34,426 nucleotides of DNA from Flexibacter sp. CG_4_10_14_3_um_filter_32_15 (GCA_002784125.1 PFKD01000099.1:3364-37789); one strand, 5' to 3'. Numbered from the stretch's first letter, positions 1 through 8,939 are shown. Notes: generated by a model from the letters alone, not told the origin. Translations and numbers: made by a program.

Positions 1-34
1 TCATAATTAAACGCTACAACTTAAATAATTTTGA

Positions 35-69
35 AACCAAAGTTTCTACTGAAACTTTGGTTTTTTTTG
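35..69 (+). terminator. Rho-independent terminator-like hairpin
   Basis: aaccaaagtttc-tact-gaaactttggtt is a perfect 12-bp stem followed by a T-tract (tttttttt). Confidence 0.75.
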
Positions 70-148
70 TACACAATAATTTTGCAAGAGAATAAAAAAC
101 GATTCCAATATTCCAATATGAGTATCATTTTTAAGTATTTAATTTTCA

Positions 149-626
149 GTTGCAGTGCAACGTAACCTTTGTAGAACCTCAAAAATGAACTTTATTAGAG
201 CTACAGAGTAGCGAAACCCTGTAATTTGGAATTAAGTAGTTAGCTAATACAAATTTGTTAATTTGAATGGGTGTATAACAAATTGTCGTTTTTTGTAGGG
301 ATTCCATACAGGTATTTTTTTGATACAAACAGCTAGTTTAGGAAAAGACTTGCCTTTTCCCTACGTAATACAAATTGACTAAGCGACACCTGAAGAGCAG
401 CGTAGCTAATTTGTTATGCACCCATTTGAATTTATAGTGCAATTTTTCAGAAATGAGCTTTTCCCTTCACAATCGTCATTTTTTGAAGAAAAACAGACGT
501 TGGCAACGGGAATTGCGAATGTTAAAATTGTACGATTCAACTACTTAATAATAAAGTTACGCAACTCTGTTGCTTTTGAAGTTCATTTTTTATTACCATT
601 CTACAAAGGTTACGCAACTCTGTTGC
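149..626. repeat. Cluster of four 13-nt hairpin repeats (5-bp stem, 3-nt loop) with related flanks
   Basis: 149-161 gttgcagtgcaac; 200-212 gctacagagtagc; 561-573 and 614-626 gcaactctgttgc. The flanks gttac, ctacaaaggttac and aaagttcattttt recur in direct or inverted orientation. Confidence 0.6.
267..425. repeat. Element bounded by an 18-bp imperfect inverted repeat
   Basis: 267-284 atgggtgtataacaaatt versus the reverse complement of 408-425 aatttgttatgcacccat (17/18 match). Nested inverted pairs include gtaggga/tccctac and the ggaaaag-acttgc-cttttcc hairpin at 341-360. Confidence 0.55.
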
Positions 627-940
627 TAGGAAAGGACTATTTTGGATTTTATAAATGACATTCATATTCATATTAAACCTTTCCTGTTTAGTTGTATCTA
701 ACCCTATGAAAAGCTAGACTAATTATGTTGAAAAGATTTTGATTTTAAATGACTAAAAACAATCATTCATAAAAAATTAAAAAAATCAAGTTCAAATTAA
801 ACCTTCGCTTTTCAGTTGTATCTAAGCTTACGAATACCAACAAAGAAAATAATCAAAAAAAACACTTTGCAGGTATTCAAGAAAAACTCAAAATCTAGTC
901 ATTAAATTATATTTCAAAAATCATTCAAACTCAATCAATT

Positions 941-1594
941 ATGAAAATCATTCAAAAATTTGCTCTCTTATCCGTACTATTTTCTACTTTATTCTTTGCT
1001 TTTTCAATTTCTACATTCGCACAAGACCACGAAGGCAGACATGGAAAGCACCACAATCACGAACAAAGACTAGAAAAAATGAAAACAGAACTTGGTCTTT
1101 CTGATGCTCAGGTAGAACAAATAAAAGCTCTTCATGAGAAGAAAAGAGAACAAGACAAAGCTGAACGAAAAGCCAACCGAGAAAAATTCAAGGCTGAAGT
1201 AGATAAAATCTTAACGCCAGAACAACGCAAAAAAGCCGAAGCATTACAAGCAGAACGCAAAGACCCAAACAACAGAGCAGAAAAGCGTGTAGAAAAATGG
1301 AAAACTGAACTTTCTCTCTCAGATGCACAAGCTACAAAAGTGAAAACTGCCTTAGTTACCAAAATGACTAAAATGCAAGCCTTGCGAGAAGCTGCTGGAG
1401 ATGAAAAAGTAGATAAAACAGAGCGTAAAGCCATAAAAACAGCTTTTGAAACTGAATTAAAGTCTATTCTTTCTGCTGAACAATTTACTAAATACGAACA
1501 ACTAAAAGCAGAGAAAAAAGCAAAACATGGTAAAGGCAAAAAAGGACAACCTAAAAGAGAGTTGAAAGACACTAATCCTCCTATGGATCGTTAA
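941..1594 (+). CDS. Secreted Spy/CpxP-like (LTxxQ-type) helical periplasmic protein
   Basis: N-terminal signal peptide (FALLSVLFSTLFFAFSISTFAQ), then a His-rich segment. Two K/E-rich helical repeats contain LSDAQ and LTPEQ/LSAEQ motifs. Confidence 0.65.
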   Translation: MKIIQKFALLSVLFSTLFFAFSISTFAQDHEGRHGKHHNHEQRLEKMKTELGLSDAQVEQIKALHEKKREQDKAERKANREKFKAEVDKILTPEQRKKAEALQAERKDPNNRAEKRVEKWKTELSLSDAQATKVKTALVTKMTKMQALREAAGDEKVDKTERKAIKTAFETELKSILSAEQFTKYEQLKAEKKAKHGKGKKGQPKRELKDTNPPMDR

Positions 1595-1636
1595 TCTGTA
1601 ATGCTATTATTATCTTCTGAATTAAATAATAAAACC

Positions 1637-1673
1637 AAAAAAGTCATTATTCTAGCAGAATAATGACTTTTTT
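1637..1673. terminator. Bidirectional rho-independent terminator between convergent genes
   Basis: aaaaaagtcattattct-agc-agaataatgactttttt is a perfect stem with A-tract and T-tract on its two sides. Confidence 0.85.
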
Positions 1674-1700
1674 ATTTACTCACTTTTATCAACCAAGGCA

Positions 1701-2822
1701 TCAAGATTTTTTTCTTTTCTTGTTTACTTGTATCAACCAGCGAGGCAAAATCAAAGCACCAACAAAAAGATACGGATAATAATAGTAAAGTCGCCACAAA
1801 ATCCCAACGGCTGCACAAAATTCTGTTCTCAAATATTCTGCATAAAACAGACAAAAAACAGCTTCTGCCGTTCCACTACTTCCCGGAGTTGGGGAAAGTA
1901 ACATCACAATCCACATTGCTATCTGACGAGCAAATATAAAAAGATGATCGACAGCCTCAAGAGGTGTAAAGGCTGCAATCAGACAGTTGAGCATCAAATA
2001 ACGAGCTATCCATATAAAAAAAGTCAGAAAAATAGCTTTTATCCATAATGAAATACCACTTCCACGTAATGTTTTGGCTGCAATTATCATTTCATTTCCT
2101 GTATTGATTGCTCCTTTTCGGAATCTTCTAAGCAAACGAAGTGAAGTTGCTTTTATTAATAGCCACTTAAAACCACGAGGATTAATCAATAATCCATACG
2201 CAAAAAACATTGCATAGAGAACTGTCAAACCATAACTAATATAAAATGCTCCTTTCAAACCCTGTTTTTGTACAAACTCATTAAACATGTCAGCCGAAAT
2301 CATAGGAAAAACAGTAAAATCAAACGAGTTTGAAACTATAATTGCTAAAGGCGAAAACATAATAAAAAAGAGATTATCCAATAAAGCCGTCATCATGACA
2401 TACGCCATTGATTTTCCAAAAGACAACCCTTCCCGATTCAGAATAAAAATGGCAACGGCAGTTCCTCCCACCACAGAAGGGGTAACAGCAGAGGCAAATT
2501 CCCACAGCAAAATAATATATATACTGGATTTCCAAGTGAGTTCGTTGTCGCTAATCATTCGGATACGATAAATGTACCCTGTATCTCTAGCCAAAAGCAT
2601 TATCAGAGCAGCTACAAACCAAAGCCAGTTTGACTTCCCTAAAGCTTCCAAAAAAATAGGAATATCAACTTTTTCTAAAAAAAAATAAACAGCAACACCA
2701 AGACCAATCAAAACAGGAATATAAATTTTGTTGGTATTGAGTGTTTTGAAAACCTCCTTTTCATCAGGAGCTTTTGCAGTTACTTTTTCAGATTTTGGGT
2801 TAGGATTAGTGGGAGAAGACAT
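1701..2822 (-). CDS. Flippase-like / lysylphosphatidylglycerol synthetase-type TM protein (YbhN/UPF0104-like)
   Basis: 373 aa polytopic membrane protein with SAVTPSVVGGTAVAIFILNREG and LLSPTPGSSGTAEAVF motifs typical of the family. Confidence 0.75.
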   Translation of the reverse strand: MSSPTNPNPKSEKVTAKAPDEKEVFKTLNTNKIYIPVLIGLGVAVYFFLEKVDIPIFLEALGKSNWLWFVAALIMLLARDTGYIYRIRMISDNELTWKSSIYIILLWEFASAVTPSVVGGTAVAIFILNREGLSFGKSMAYVMMTALLDNLFFIMFSPLAIIVSNSFDFTVFPMISADMFNEFVQKQGLKGAFYISYGLTVLYAMFFAYGLLINPRGFKWLLIKATSLRLLRRFRKGAINTGNEMIIAAKTLRGSGISLWIKAIFLTFFIWIARYLMLNCLIAAFTPLEAVDHLFIFARQIAMWIVMLLSPTPGSSGTAEAVFCLFYAEYLRTEFCAAVGILWRLYYYYPYLFVGALILPRWLIQVNKKRKKS

Positions 2823-3181
2823 TGTATTGATTTCTGTATTATTGGTTTTTGTTATAGTATTCTACAAAAAAGCATTCCTTAAAGTGGATTAGACAAAAAA
2901 TGATTTCCTCAAAATTAGTATTTCAAGAAAATAAGGAAAAAATTACTAGAGAAACAATGAAATAACGGCAAAGATAACATAAAAAAATGCCTTGCTAGTA
3001 AGTCACTTGTACTAATTTTATGTAAAATTCCATTTTGAGAATAGATTATACTTTCATAACTTCGAGCAGCGCAATTTAACAATCAATTTTTCTCTAAACT
3101 AAAATATACGATTAGAGTTCTATTTTTATAAAATAATCTACACCATTCAATCATAAAACACAAAATAAGTAACACCAAACA

Positions 3182-4372
3182 ATGAGTTATTACACAAAAA
3201 TGGGACAAATTCCTCCCAAACGACACACCCAGTTCCGACAAGAAGACGGTAGTTTGTACCACGAACAGCTTGTCAGTTCTCGTGGATTTGATGGCATTTA
3301 TACCATTCTCTACCACATCAATGCACCGACAAAAATAAAAAAAATGCTTGACCCAATTCCAATCAAAACAGAATTGCTTAAAGATTATCCACTCCAACCG
3401 ATGCACCTCAAAACGTCGCTTTCAGAGCGTACTGGAGGAGATTTTTTAGATGCTCGTGTGCCTTTACTTGCCAATAATGACTGTATTTTGTCTATTTGTA
3501 ATCCAAGCGAAAACACTATGGATTATTTTTATAAAAATGGCGAAAAAGATGAAGTTATTTATATGCACGATGGCAATGGGTATTTGTATTGTCCACAAGG
3601 AAAATTGAGAGTAAAAAAAGGCGATTATGTAGTCATTCCAAGAACAACAGTTTATAAAATGGAATTTGATGAAAATCAAGTGGATGAAAATGGAAATAAG
3701 GTAGAGGTCAGAATGATGATTACTGAATCTAGTGCGCCTATCGAAACGGTTAATCGCTATCGCAACAGAATGGGACAGCTTTTAGAACATTCTCCCTATT
3801 GTGAGCGTGATATTCATCCACCACAAGAATTAGTTACAGAAAACAAACCAGTAGAAACACTTATCAAAACGAAAAAAGGAAATTTTTTGCATCAACATGT
3901 ATATGATTTTTCGCCTTTAGATGTTGTGGGTTGGGACGGTTGTTTGTACCCTTACACGCTTTCAATTTATGATTTTGAACCGATTACAGGGCGTATTCAT
4001 CAGCCACCACCCGTTCATCAGACTTTTCAAGCAGAGGGAGGTTTTGTAATTTGTTCGTTTGTTCCTCGTCTTTTTGATTATCATCCAGATTCTATTCCTG
4101 CGCCTTACAATCACTCCAATATTGATTCTGATGAGGTTCTATTTTATGCAGAAGGCGATTTTATGAGTAGAAAAGGAATTGATAGAGGTTCGTTTACGAT
4201 TCACCCAGGGGGAATTGTTCATGGCCCACACCCCGGTACGTATGAAGCGAGTATTGGCAAAAAAGATACGCATGAATACGCCGTTATGGTCGACACTTTT
4301 CGCCCTCTTTACCTGACAAAACAAGCATTAGATTATGTAGATGATAAGTATGCGTATAGTTGGTTGGAGTAA
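3182..4372 (+). CDS. hmgA: Homogentisate 1,2-dioxygenase
   Basis: 396 aa cupin-type protein. MGQIPPKRHTQFRQEDGSLYHEQL...SSRGFDGIYTILYH and the C-terminal HPGGIVHGPHPGTYEASIG...EYAVMVDTFRPLYLT are characteristic. Confidence 0.85.
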   Translation: MSYYTKMGQIPPKRHTQFRQEDGSLYHEQLVSSRGFDGIYTILYHINAPTKIKKMLDPIPIKTELLKDYPLQPMHLKTSLSERTGGDFLDARVPLLANNDCILSICNPSENTMDYFYKNGEKDEVIYMHDGNGYLYCPQGKLRVKKGDYVVIPRTTVYKMEFDENQVDENGNKVEVRMMITESSAPIETVNRYRNRMGQLLEHSPYCERDIHPPQELVTENKPVETLIKTKKGNFLHQHVYDFSPLDVVGWDGCLYPYTLSIYDFEPITGRIHQPPPVHQTFQAEGGFVICSFVPRLFDYHPDSIPAPYNHSNIDSDEVLFYAEGDFMSRKGIDRGSFTIHPGGIVHGPHPGTYEASIGKKDTHEYAVMVDTFRPLYLTKQALDYVDDKYAYSWLE

Positions 4373-4399
4373 ATTTAGATACTAGAATTATTTGATAAG

Positions 4400-4432
4400 A
4401 AAAAGCATGAAATTTAGATTTTGTGCTTTTTT
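4400..4432 (+). terminator. Probable weak terminator after hmgA
   Basis: aaaaagca...tgcttttttt is a short stem with a T-tract. Confidence 0.4.
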
Positions 4433-4567
4433 TAATTCTAAATAGATTAAAATAAATTCTCAAAAAACTTTAATTCCACCAATCCCATAACAAATAATTT
4501 ATACCAAAACCCTATTTTTGAAGTTATATAAGTTCAAAACCAATTCTGAAAACCTCAAAACGATACA

Positions 4568-5182
4568 ATGAAATTTACTTTTCCTACTCTAGCTATTTTA
4601 TTTCTTACACTAAATTTCTTTCTTTCTTCTTGCCAAAATGAAGAAGATAGTTTTATTCCAAAACCTTTTGGTTATTTCAGAATTGAGCTTCCAGAAAAGA
4701 GTTATACAAAATTAGAAGGCGATTTTCCGTATTCTTTTGAGCATTCGAAATATGCTAAGGTCATTAAAAATACGAGCCAAAATGCTGAAGAGTATTGGAT
4801 TACGCTAAAATACGAACCGATAAGTGTAGCCGAAATTCATATTACCTATAAAGAGATAAAAAATGAACCCAAACTTTTTATGGAATATGTAAACGATGCG
4901 CACAAGATTACTTTTAATGAAATAAATACGGCTCGTTCGTCTGCCATTGACCAAGTCATTGATTCGAAAAATGGTAACGGAATTGTCTTTACGATTTCAG
5001 AAGGCGAAGTTCCGACAGTTTTTAATTATTGGGTTTCTGATAGCTCTACGCATTTTTTGAGGGCTGCTATGTATGTTCCGACTTCTAGCCAAAATGATTC
5101 GCTTGCACCTATTTTGAAATATACAAAAGATGATATGATGCACATGTTGGAGACTTTTGAGTGGAAGACAAAAACGGAATAA
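4568..5182 (+). CDS. gldD: Gliding motility lipoprotein GldD
   Basis: Lipoprotein signal (LNFFLSSC). Family-typical PKPFGYFRIELPEKSY and WVSDSSTHFLRAAMY segments. Confidence 0.85.
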   Translation: MKFTFPTLAILFLTLNFFLSSCQNEEDSFIPKPFGYFRIELPEKSYTKLEGDFPYSFEHSKYAKVIKNTSQNAEEYWITLKYEPISVAEIHITYKEIKNEPKLFMEYVNDAHKITFNEINTARSSAIDQVIDSKNGNGIVFTISEGEVPTVFNYWVSDSSTHFLRAAMYVPTSSQNDSLAPILKYTKDDMMHMLETFEWKTKTE

Positions 5183-5200
5183 AACGTTTTATTCTGTTTT
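5171..5200 (+). terminator. Hairpin overlapping the gldD stop codon
   Basis: aaaacggaataaaacgttttattctgtttt is a near-perfect inverted repeat (one G-T) spanning the TAA at 5180-5182. Confidence 0.6.
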
Positions 5201-5232
5201 AGCGTTACTGAAAGTAAACTAATTTTTAAATT

Positions 5233-5511
5233 ATGAAACAACTACAAGTAGATTTTCCTCAAGAACTAGCCTTTTTACTTCACATGAATGAAGTAGAATT
5301 TAGTTACGAAATAAAAAAAATAGCTCTGATAAAACTTTATGAATTAGGAAAAGTATCTTCTGGAAAAGCAGCATCTTTATTAGGTGTTACAAAAATTGCT
5401 TTTATTGATATATTAAATCAATATCAAGTGAGTATTTTTGAAGATTTAGATACATCAGAATTACAAGAAGAACTAAATAAAGCTCGTAAAACTGGATTAC
5501 ATAAAAAATAA
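5233..5511 (+). CDS. UPF0175-family antitoxin-like HTH protein
   Basis: 92 aa. Core IKLYELGKVSSGKAASLLGVTKIAFIDILNQYQVSIF matches the UPF0175 pattern. Only 1 bp separates it from the downstream PIN-like gene. Confidence 0.75.
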   Translation: MKQLQVDFPQELAFLLHMNEVEFSYEIKKIALIKLYELGKVSSGKAASLLGVTKIAFIDILNQYQVSIFEDLDTSELQEELNKARKTGLHKK

Positions 5512-5512
5512 A

Positions 5513-5998
5513 ATGGATATTATAGTTTCAAATACGACTCCTATTATTACATTTTTGGTAATAGACAAACTAGAAATATTAAGAGAAATCTATGGAAAAA
5601 TATATATTCCAATAGGTGTATATGAAGAAATAGAAAATGAAGTAGAAAAAGAATTTTATACTGATTTGAAAAGTTATGACTGGATAGAAATAAGAGAGGT
5701 TAATAATAAATTAGCTTTACAGCAACTAGAAAATCATTTAGACAAAGGAGAAGCCCAAGCCTTAATTTTGTACGAAGAATTGAAAGCTGATTTACTTATT
5801 ATTGACGAGAAATTAGGAAGAACTTATGCTCAAAGGCAAAATTGTAATTATATAGGATCGTTTGGTGTACTTCTTAGAGCTAAAGAATTAGGCTTAATTA
5901 GTGAAATAAAACCCCTACTATTGCATATAAAACAAGGGGGTATTTTCATAAATGAGCGATTATTTGAAACTATTTTAGAAATTGCAGGAGAAAATTAG
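5513..5998 (+). CDS. DUF3368 PIN-like putative toxin
   Basis: 161 aa. SNTTPIITFLVIDKLEILREIYGKIYIP and DKGEAQALILYEELKADLLIIDEKLGR are typical DUF3368 motifs. Confidence 0.75.
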   Translation: MDIIVSNTTPIITFLVIDKLEILREIYGKIYIPIGVYEEIENEVEKEFYTDLKSYDWIEIREVNNKLALQQLENHLDKGEAQALILYEELKADLLIIDEKLGRTYAQRQNCNYIGSFGVLLRAKELGLISEIKPLLLHIKQGGIFINERLFETILEIAGEN

Positions 5999-6079
5999 AC
6001 TGATTCCACTATAACAATTCCAAACCACAAAAGGTATTCAACTGATAACTGTTTACTGAAAGACTGATAACTGAAAAAA

Positions 6080-7744
6080 ATGAAGAACATGATTTCCTTC
6101 GAAGAATTAGAAATTACCTTTAGCCGTTTTATAGATTTTGGAAAAGTATTAGACAAACCAACACGTAAGTTTTTGGTATTTTATCTCTATTCGATTTTGA
6201 AAGGAGAAAATAAAGGCAATGATATAGGAATAGACAAGGAAGAATTTCAATCTTCTTATTTTTCATATTTAAAAAAGACTTTGGATAGAATTTTTGAAAA
6301 TCAAACCATTATTAAACTTGCAAAAGAAAACGAATCTTTGACCACTCAAATAATAAATGATACGATAAAATGGATAAAAGACACCGATAAAAAAATAAAT
6401 GCAAAAAATCCATTTCAAGAAGAACAAGATAAATTTGATGCGTGGGCACACAAACCGACCCATTTGTATTTGACTGATTGGGATAATCTTATCAATTATT
6501 TGTCTATTCGTTATGATAGAGAAGAATTGGATGCAAATTTCTATACTCAAAAATTTAAAGACCTTATTCCTCAAAGTAAAGAATTTGTTTTATCGGCAGA
6601 TTATGACCCACAAGCAGAAAAAAAGATTCCTTTAGACATTTTGATTGCTGATTTGCTCGCACAATGGGACGCTTTACTGACTGCAAAATGGTTAGAATTT
6701 CAAGCCCAATATTTGGAAGAAGCAAGTGAAGATTTTTCTCAAAAACTCTATCAAAAAGCAGATGATTTGGAAAAATTAGGCAAACTAATTTCTCCTTTTG
6801 CTATGGAAGTCGGTCGCTATTGGGATTTGTCTCAAGCGCTTTGGAAAAAAACAGGTTTTGAAGCTCTAGAAAAATATGCTTCTATTTTGGAAAACGAAAC
6901 GGCTATTCAAGAACTGGTAGATTTATTAGGAAAAATGCGTGAGGCGCAAATCGAAACTGAAGAAGAAGAATATAAAGAAGTTGTCGTTTATCAATCAAAA
7001 GTAAAAGACCCACATTTGCGTTCTGAAATAAACGGAACACGAATGAGTAACGATTTGAATACCGTTTTGCCTTCCGAAATTGCTTTTTTAGGAAATCCAG
7101 AAACAGAATGGATGTTTTTGAAAAAATATGCTGATAGTCAATTATTATCTTTTCAGTATGAAGGAACAAAGACTATTTTTAATTCAGAAGAAGAAACTTT
7201 TTCGCATCAACATCAAAAGAAGAAAGAAAAAGGAGCATTTATAGTTTGTATTGATACAAGTGGCTCAATGCAGGGAACGCCTTCACAGATTGCCAAAACG
7301 CTCTGTTTTGCTATTATGAAAATGGCTGCAAAGGAAAGTAGAAAGGCGTATTTGATTTCATTTTCAGTAGGAATAAAGAAAATTCGCTTAGACGATATTG
7401 CCGAATCGTTGGACAGAATTGTAGATTTTCTTTCTATGTCTTTTGATGGTGGAACAGATGCAACACCTGCGCTTTCTGAAACTTTGACGCTTTTAAAGGA
7501 AAATGATTTTAAAGATGCTGATGTTTTGATGGTTTCTGATTTTGTGATGTATTCGCTCAGAGAAGATTTTATTAAACGAATGGAAACCGAACGCCAAAAA
7601 GATACTCGTTTTCATAGTTTGGCGATTGCTCAAAATGCAAATGCCGAAATTTTAGAAGTTTTTGACCACAACTGGGTCTATAATCCAAAAGAAGAGAATG
7701 TCATTCAGCGTATTTGGAAAGATTTACAGACTTTGGAGGATTAA
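6080..7744 (+). CDS. VWA-domain protein (ViaA/CoxE-like)
   Basis: C-terminal VWA with an intact MIDAS: IVCIDTSGSMQGTP, FDGGTDATPAL, VLMVSDF. The N-terminal region is helical. Confidence 0.7.
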   Translation: MKNMISFEELEITFSRFIDFGKVLDKPTRKFLVFYLYSILKGENKGNDIGIDKEEFQSSYFSYLKKTLDRIFENQTIIKLAKENESLTTQIINDTIKWIKDTDKKINAKNPFQEEQDKFDAWAHKPTHLYLTDWDNLINYLSIRYDREELDANFYTQKFKDLIPQSKEFVLSADYDPQAEKKIPLDILIADLLAQWDALLTAKWLEFQAQYLEEASEDFSQKLYQKADDLEKLGKLISPFAMEVGRYWDLSQALWKKTGFEALEKYASILENETAIQELVDLLGKMREAQIETEEEEYKEVVVYQSKVKDPHLRSEINGTRMSNDLNTVLPSEIAFLGNPETEWMFLKKYADSQLLSFQYEGTKTIFNSEEETFSHQHQKKKEKGAFIVCIDTSGSMQGTPSQIAKTLCFAIMKMAAKESRKAYLISFSVGIKKIRLDDIAESLDRIVDFLSMSFDGGTDATPALSETLTLLKENDFKDADVLMVSDFVMYSLREDFIKRMETERQKDTRFHSLAIAQNANAEILEVFDHNWVYNPKEENVIQRIWKDLQTLED

Positions 7745-7819
7745 ATAAAGTCAGAAGTATGAAGTCAGATTTAAGAAGTAAAACAAATCAAGAAAGAAGA
7801 GGTAGAAATAACTGTTTTA

Positions 7820-8108
7820 TTATTCTTCCTCAATTCCTAAAATCAAATTATAAAACTCTACTTTTTCTTTAGGAATAAATTCTCTAATTCGCTTTAAAGC
7901 TGGTTCGCATTCTTTGTACTCAAATTTTCTTTTGACTGCTATAAAATTCTTTTTCTACTTCAAAATCTTCTTTAGATAAATAATTTTTATTAAAAAATTC
8001 AGTCAATTCAAATCGCTCTAAAATACTTATCAAAGTACGAGAATGTCCCCATTGAGGAATGCGAGTGAGTGAATAACCTAGAAAAATGTAAAAGTCTTCT
8101 ATTTCCAT
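7820..8108 (-). pseudogene. Small hypothetical gene interrupted by a single frameshift
   Basis: The ORF from 8108(-) (MEIEDFYIFLGYSLTRIPQWGHSRTLISILERFELTEFFNKNYLSKEDFEVEKEFYSSQKK) stops near 7920. Skipping one nucleotide in the A/T run at about 7923-7929 gives an open continuation FEYKECEPALKRIREFIPKEKVEFYNLILGIEEE ending at 7820. Confidence 0.6.
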
Positions 8109-8316
8109 AAGTAATTGTACATTTCTGGTTAAAAGTAAAAATACATAATTTCATTCTCATTCTTTTAGGTTCTATTATTTTTTTCTAAAAAATCTCAACC
8201 CATCACGCAACCTTCTCAAAACATTCTGCATCTAATTAAGCAAGAAACAAAAACAACTTAATCTGACGTATTTCTTTAAAAAAATACGTATTCAACCCTT
8301 TTTATGAAATAATTTT

Positions 8317-8931
8317 ATGTTCGGATTTCTTCGCAATAAAGAACGCTCTACTCAAGAACTATCGGAAAGCGAACTGATAGAAGCCTGTAAAAACGGTAGT
8401 AGTAAAGCTCAAAAACAACTTTATGAACAGCATTCTGGTAAAATGTTCGGTGTCGCTTTGCGCTATGTAGGCAATCATCACGAAGCCGAAGATGTGCTAG
8501 TTACTGCTTTTATGAAAGTGTTCGAACATTTGGATTCTTTCAAAGGCGAAGGAAGTTTTGAAGGTTGGATTCGCAGAATTGTAAGCAATGAAGCTCTAGG
8601 GCTTATCCGAAAACGCAAAAAAGTGTTTATGGAAGAAATAGAAAATGCCGATTATAAAGGAAAAAATAATCCAGCTTCTACGGCTTTAGAAACAAAAGAT
8701 TTGCTTTCTTTAGTCAAACAATTACCTGACGGCTACCGAACTGTTTTTAATATGTATGCGATTGAAGGATTTTCTCATAAAGAAATTGCTGAAAAATTGG
8801 GAATTTCTGAAAACACCTCAAAATCTCAACTCAGTAGAGCAAGAGCATTACTCAAAAAATGGTTAGAACAAATAGATACAAATACAGACGATACATTGAA
8901 TAGTCAATCTGTTCAAAGTTTTGTGTTATAA
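8317..8931 (+). CDS. ECF-type RNA polymerase sigma factor
   Basis: Sigma-70 region 2 (KMFGVALRYVGNHHEAEDVLVTAFMKVFEHLDSFKGEGSFEGWIRRIVSNEAL) and region 4 (LPDGYRTVFNMYAIEGFSHKEIAEKLGISENTSKSQLSRARALLKK). Confidence 0.95.
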   Translation: MFGFLRNKERSTQELSESELIEACKNGSSKAQKQLYEQHSGKMFGVALRYVGNHHEAEDVLVTAFMKVFEHLDSFKGEGSFEGWIRRIVSNEALGLIRKRKKVFMEEIENADYKGKNNPASTALETKDLLSLVKQLPDGYRTVFNMYAIEGFSHKEIAEKLGISENTSKSQLSRARALLKKWLEQIDTNTDDTLNSQSVQSFVL

Positions 8932-8939
8932 AATCTAGC

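Noticed and set aside
267-425. Firm call of an integron attC site
   Set aside because: End boxes are suggestive (GTATAAC/GTTATGC), but the inner boxes do not pair and there is no integrase or second site in the window.
416-658. 80-aa plus-strand ORF
   Set aside because: It runs through two copies of the hairpin repeat and a terminal inverted repeat, and its composition does not look protein-coding. It was kept only as context for the attC-like idea.
1132-1572. 146-aa antisense ORF opposite the Spy-like gene
   Set aside because: Cys/Ser/Phe-rich translation typical of the antisense of a Lys/Glu-rich gene.
3083-3406. 107-aa minus ORF overlapping the start of hmgA
   Set aside because: Antisense to a clear enzyme gene, with no recognisable motif.
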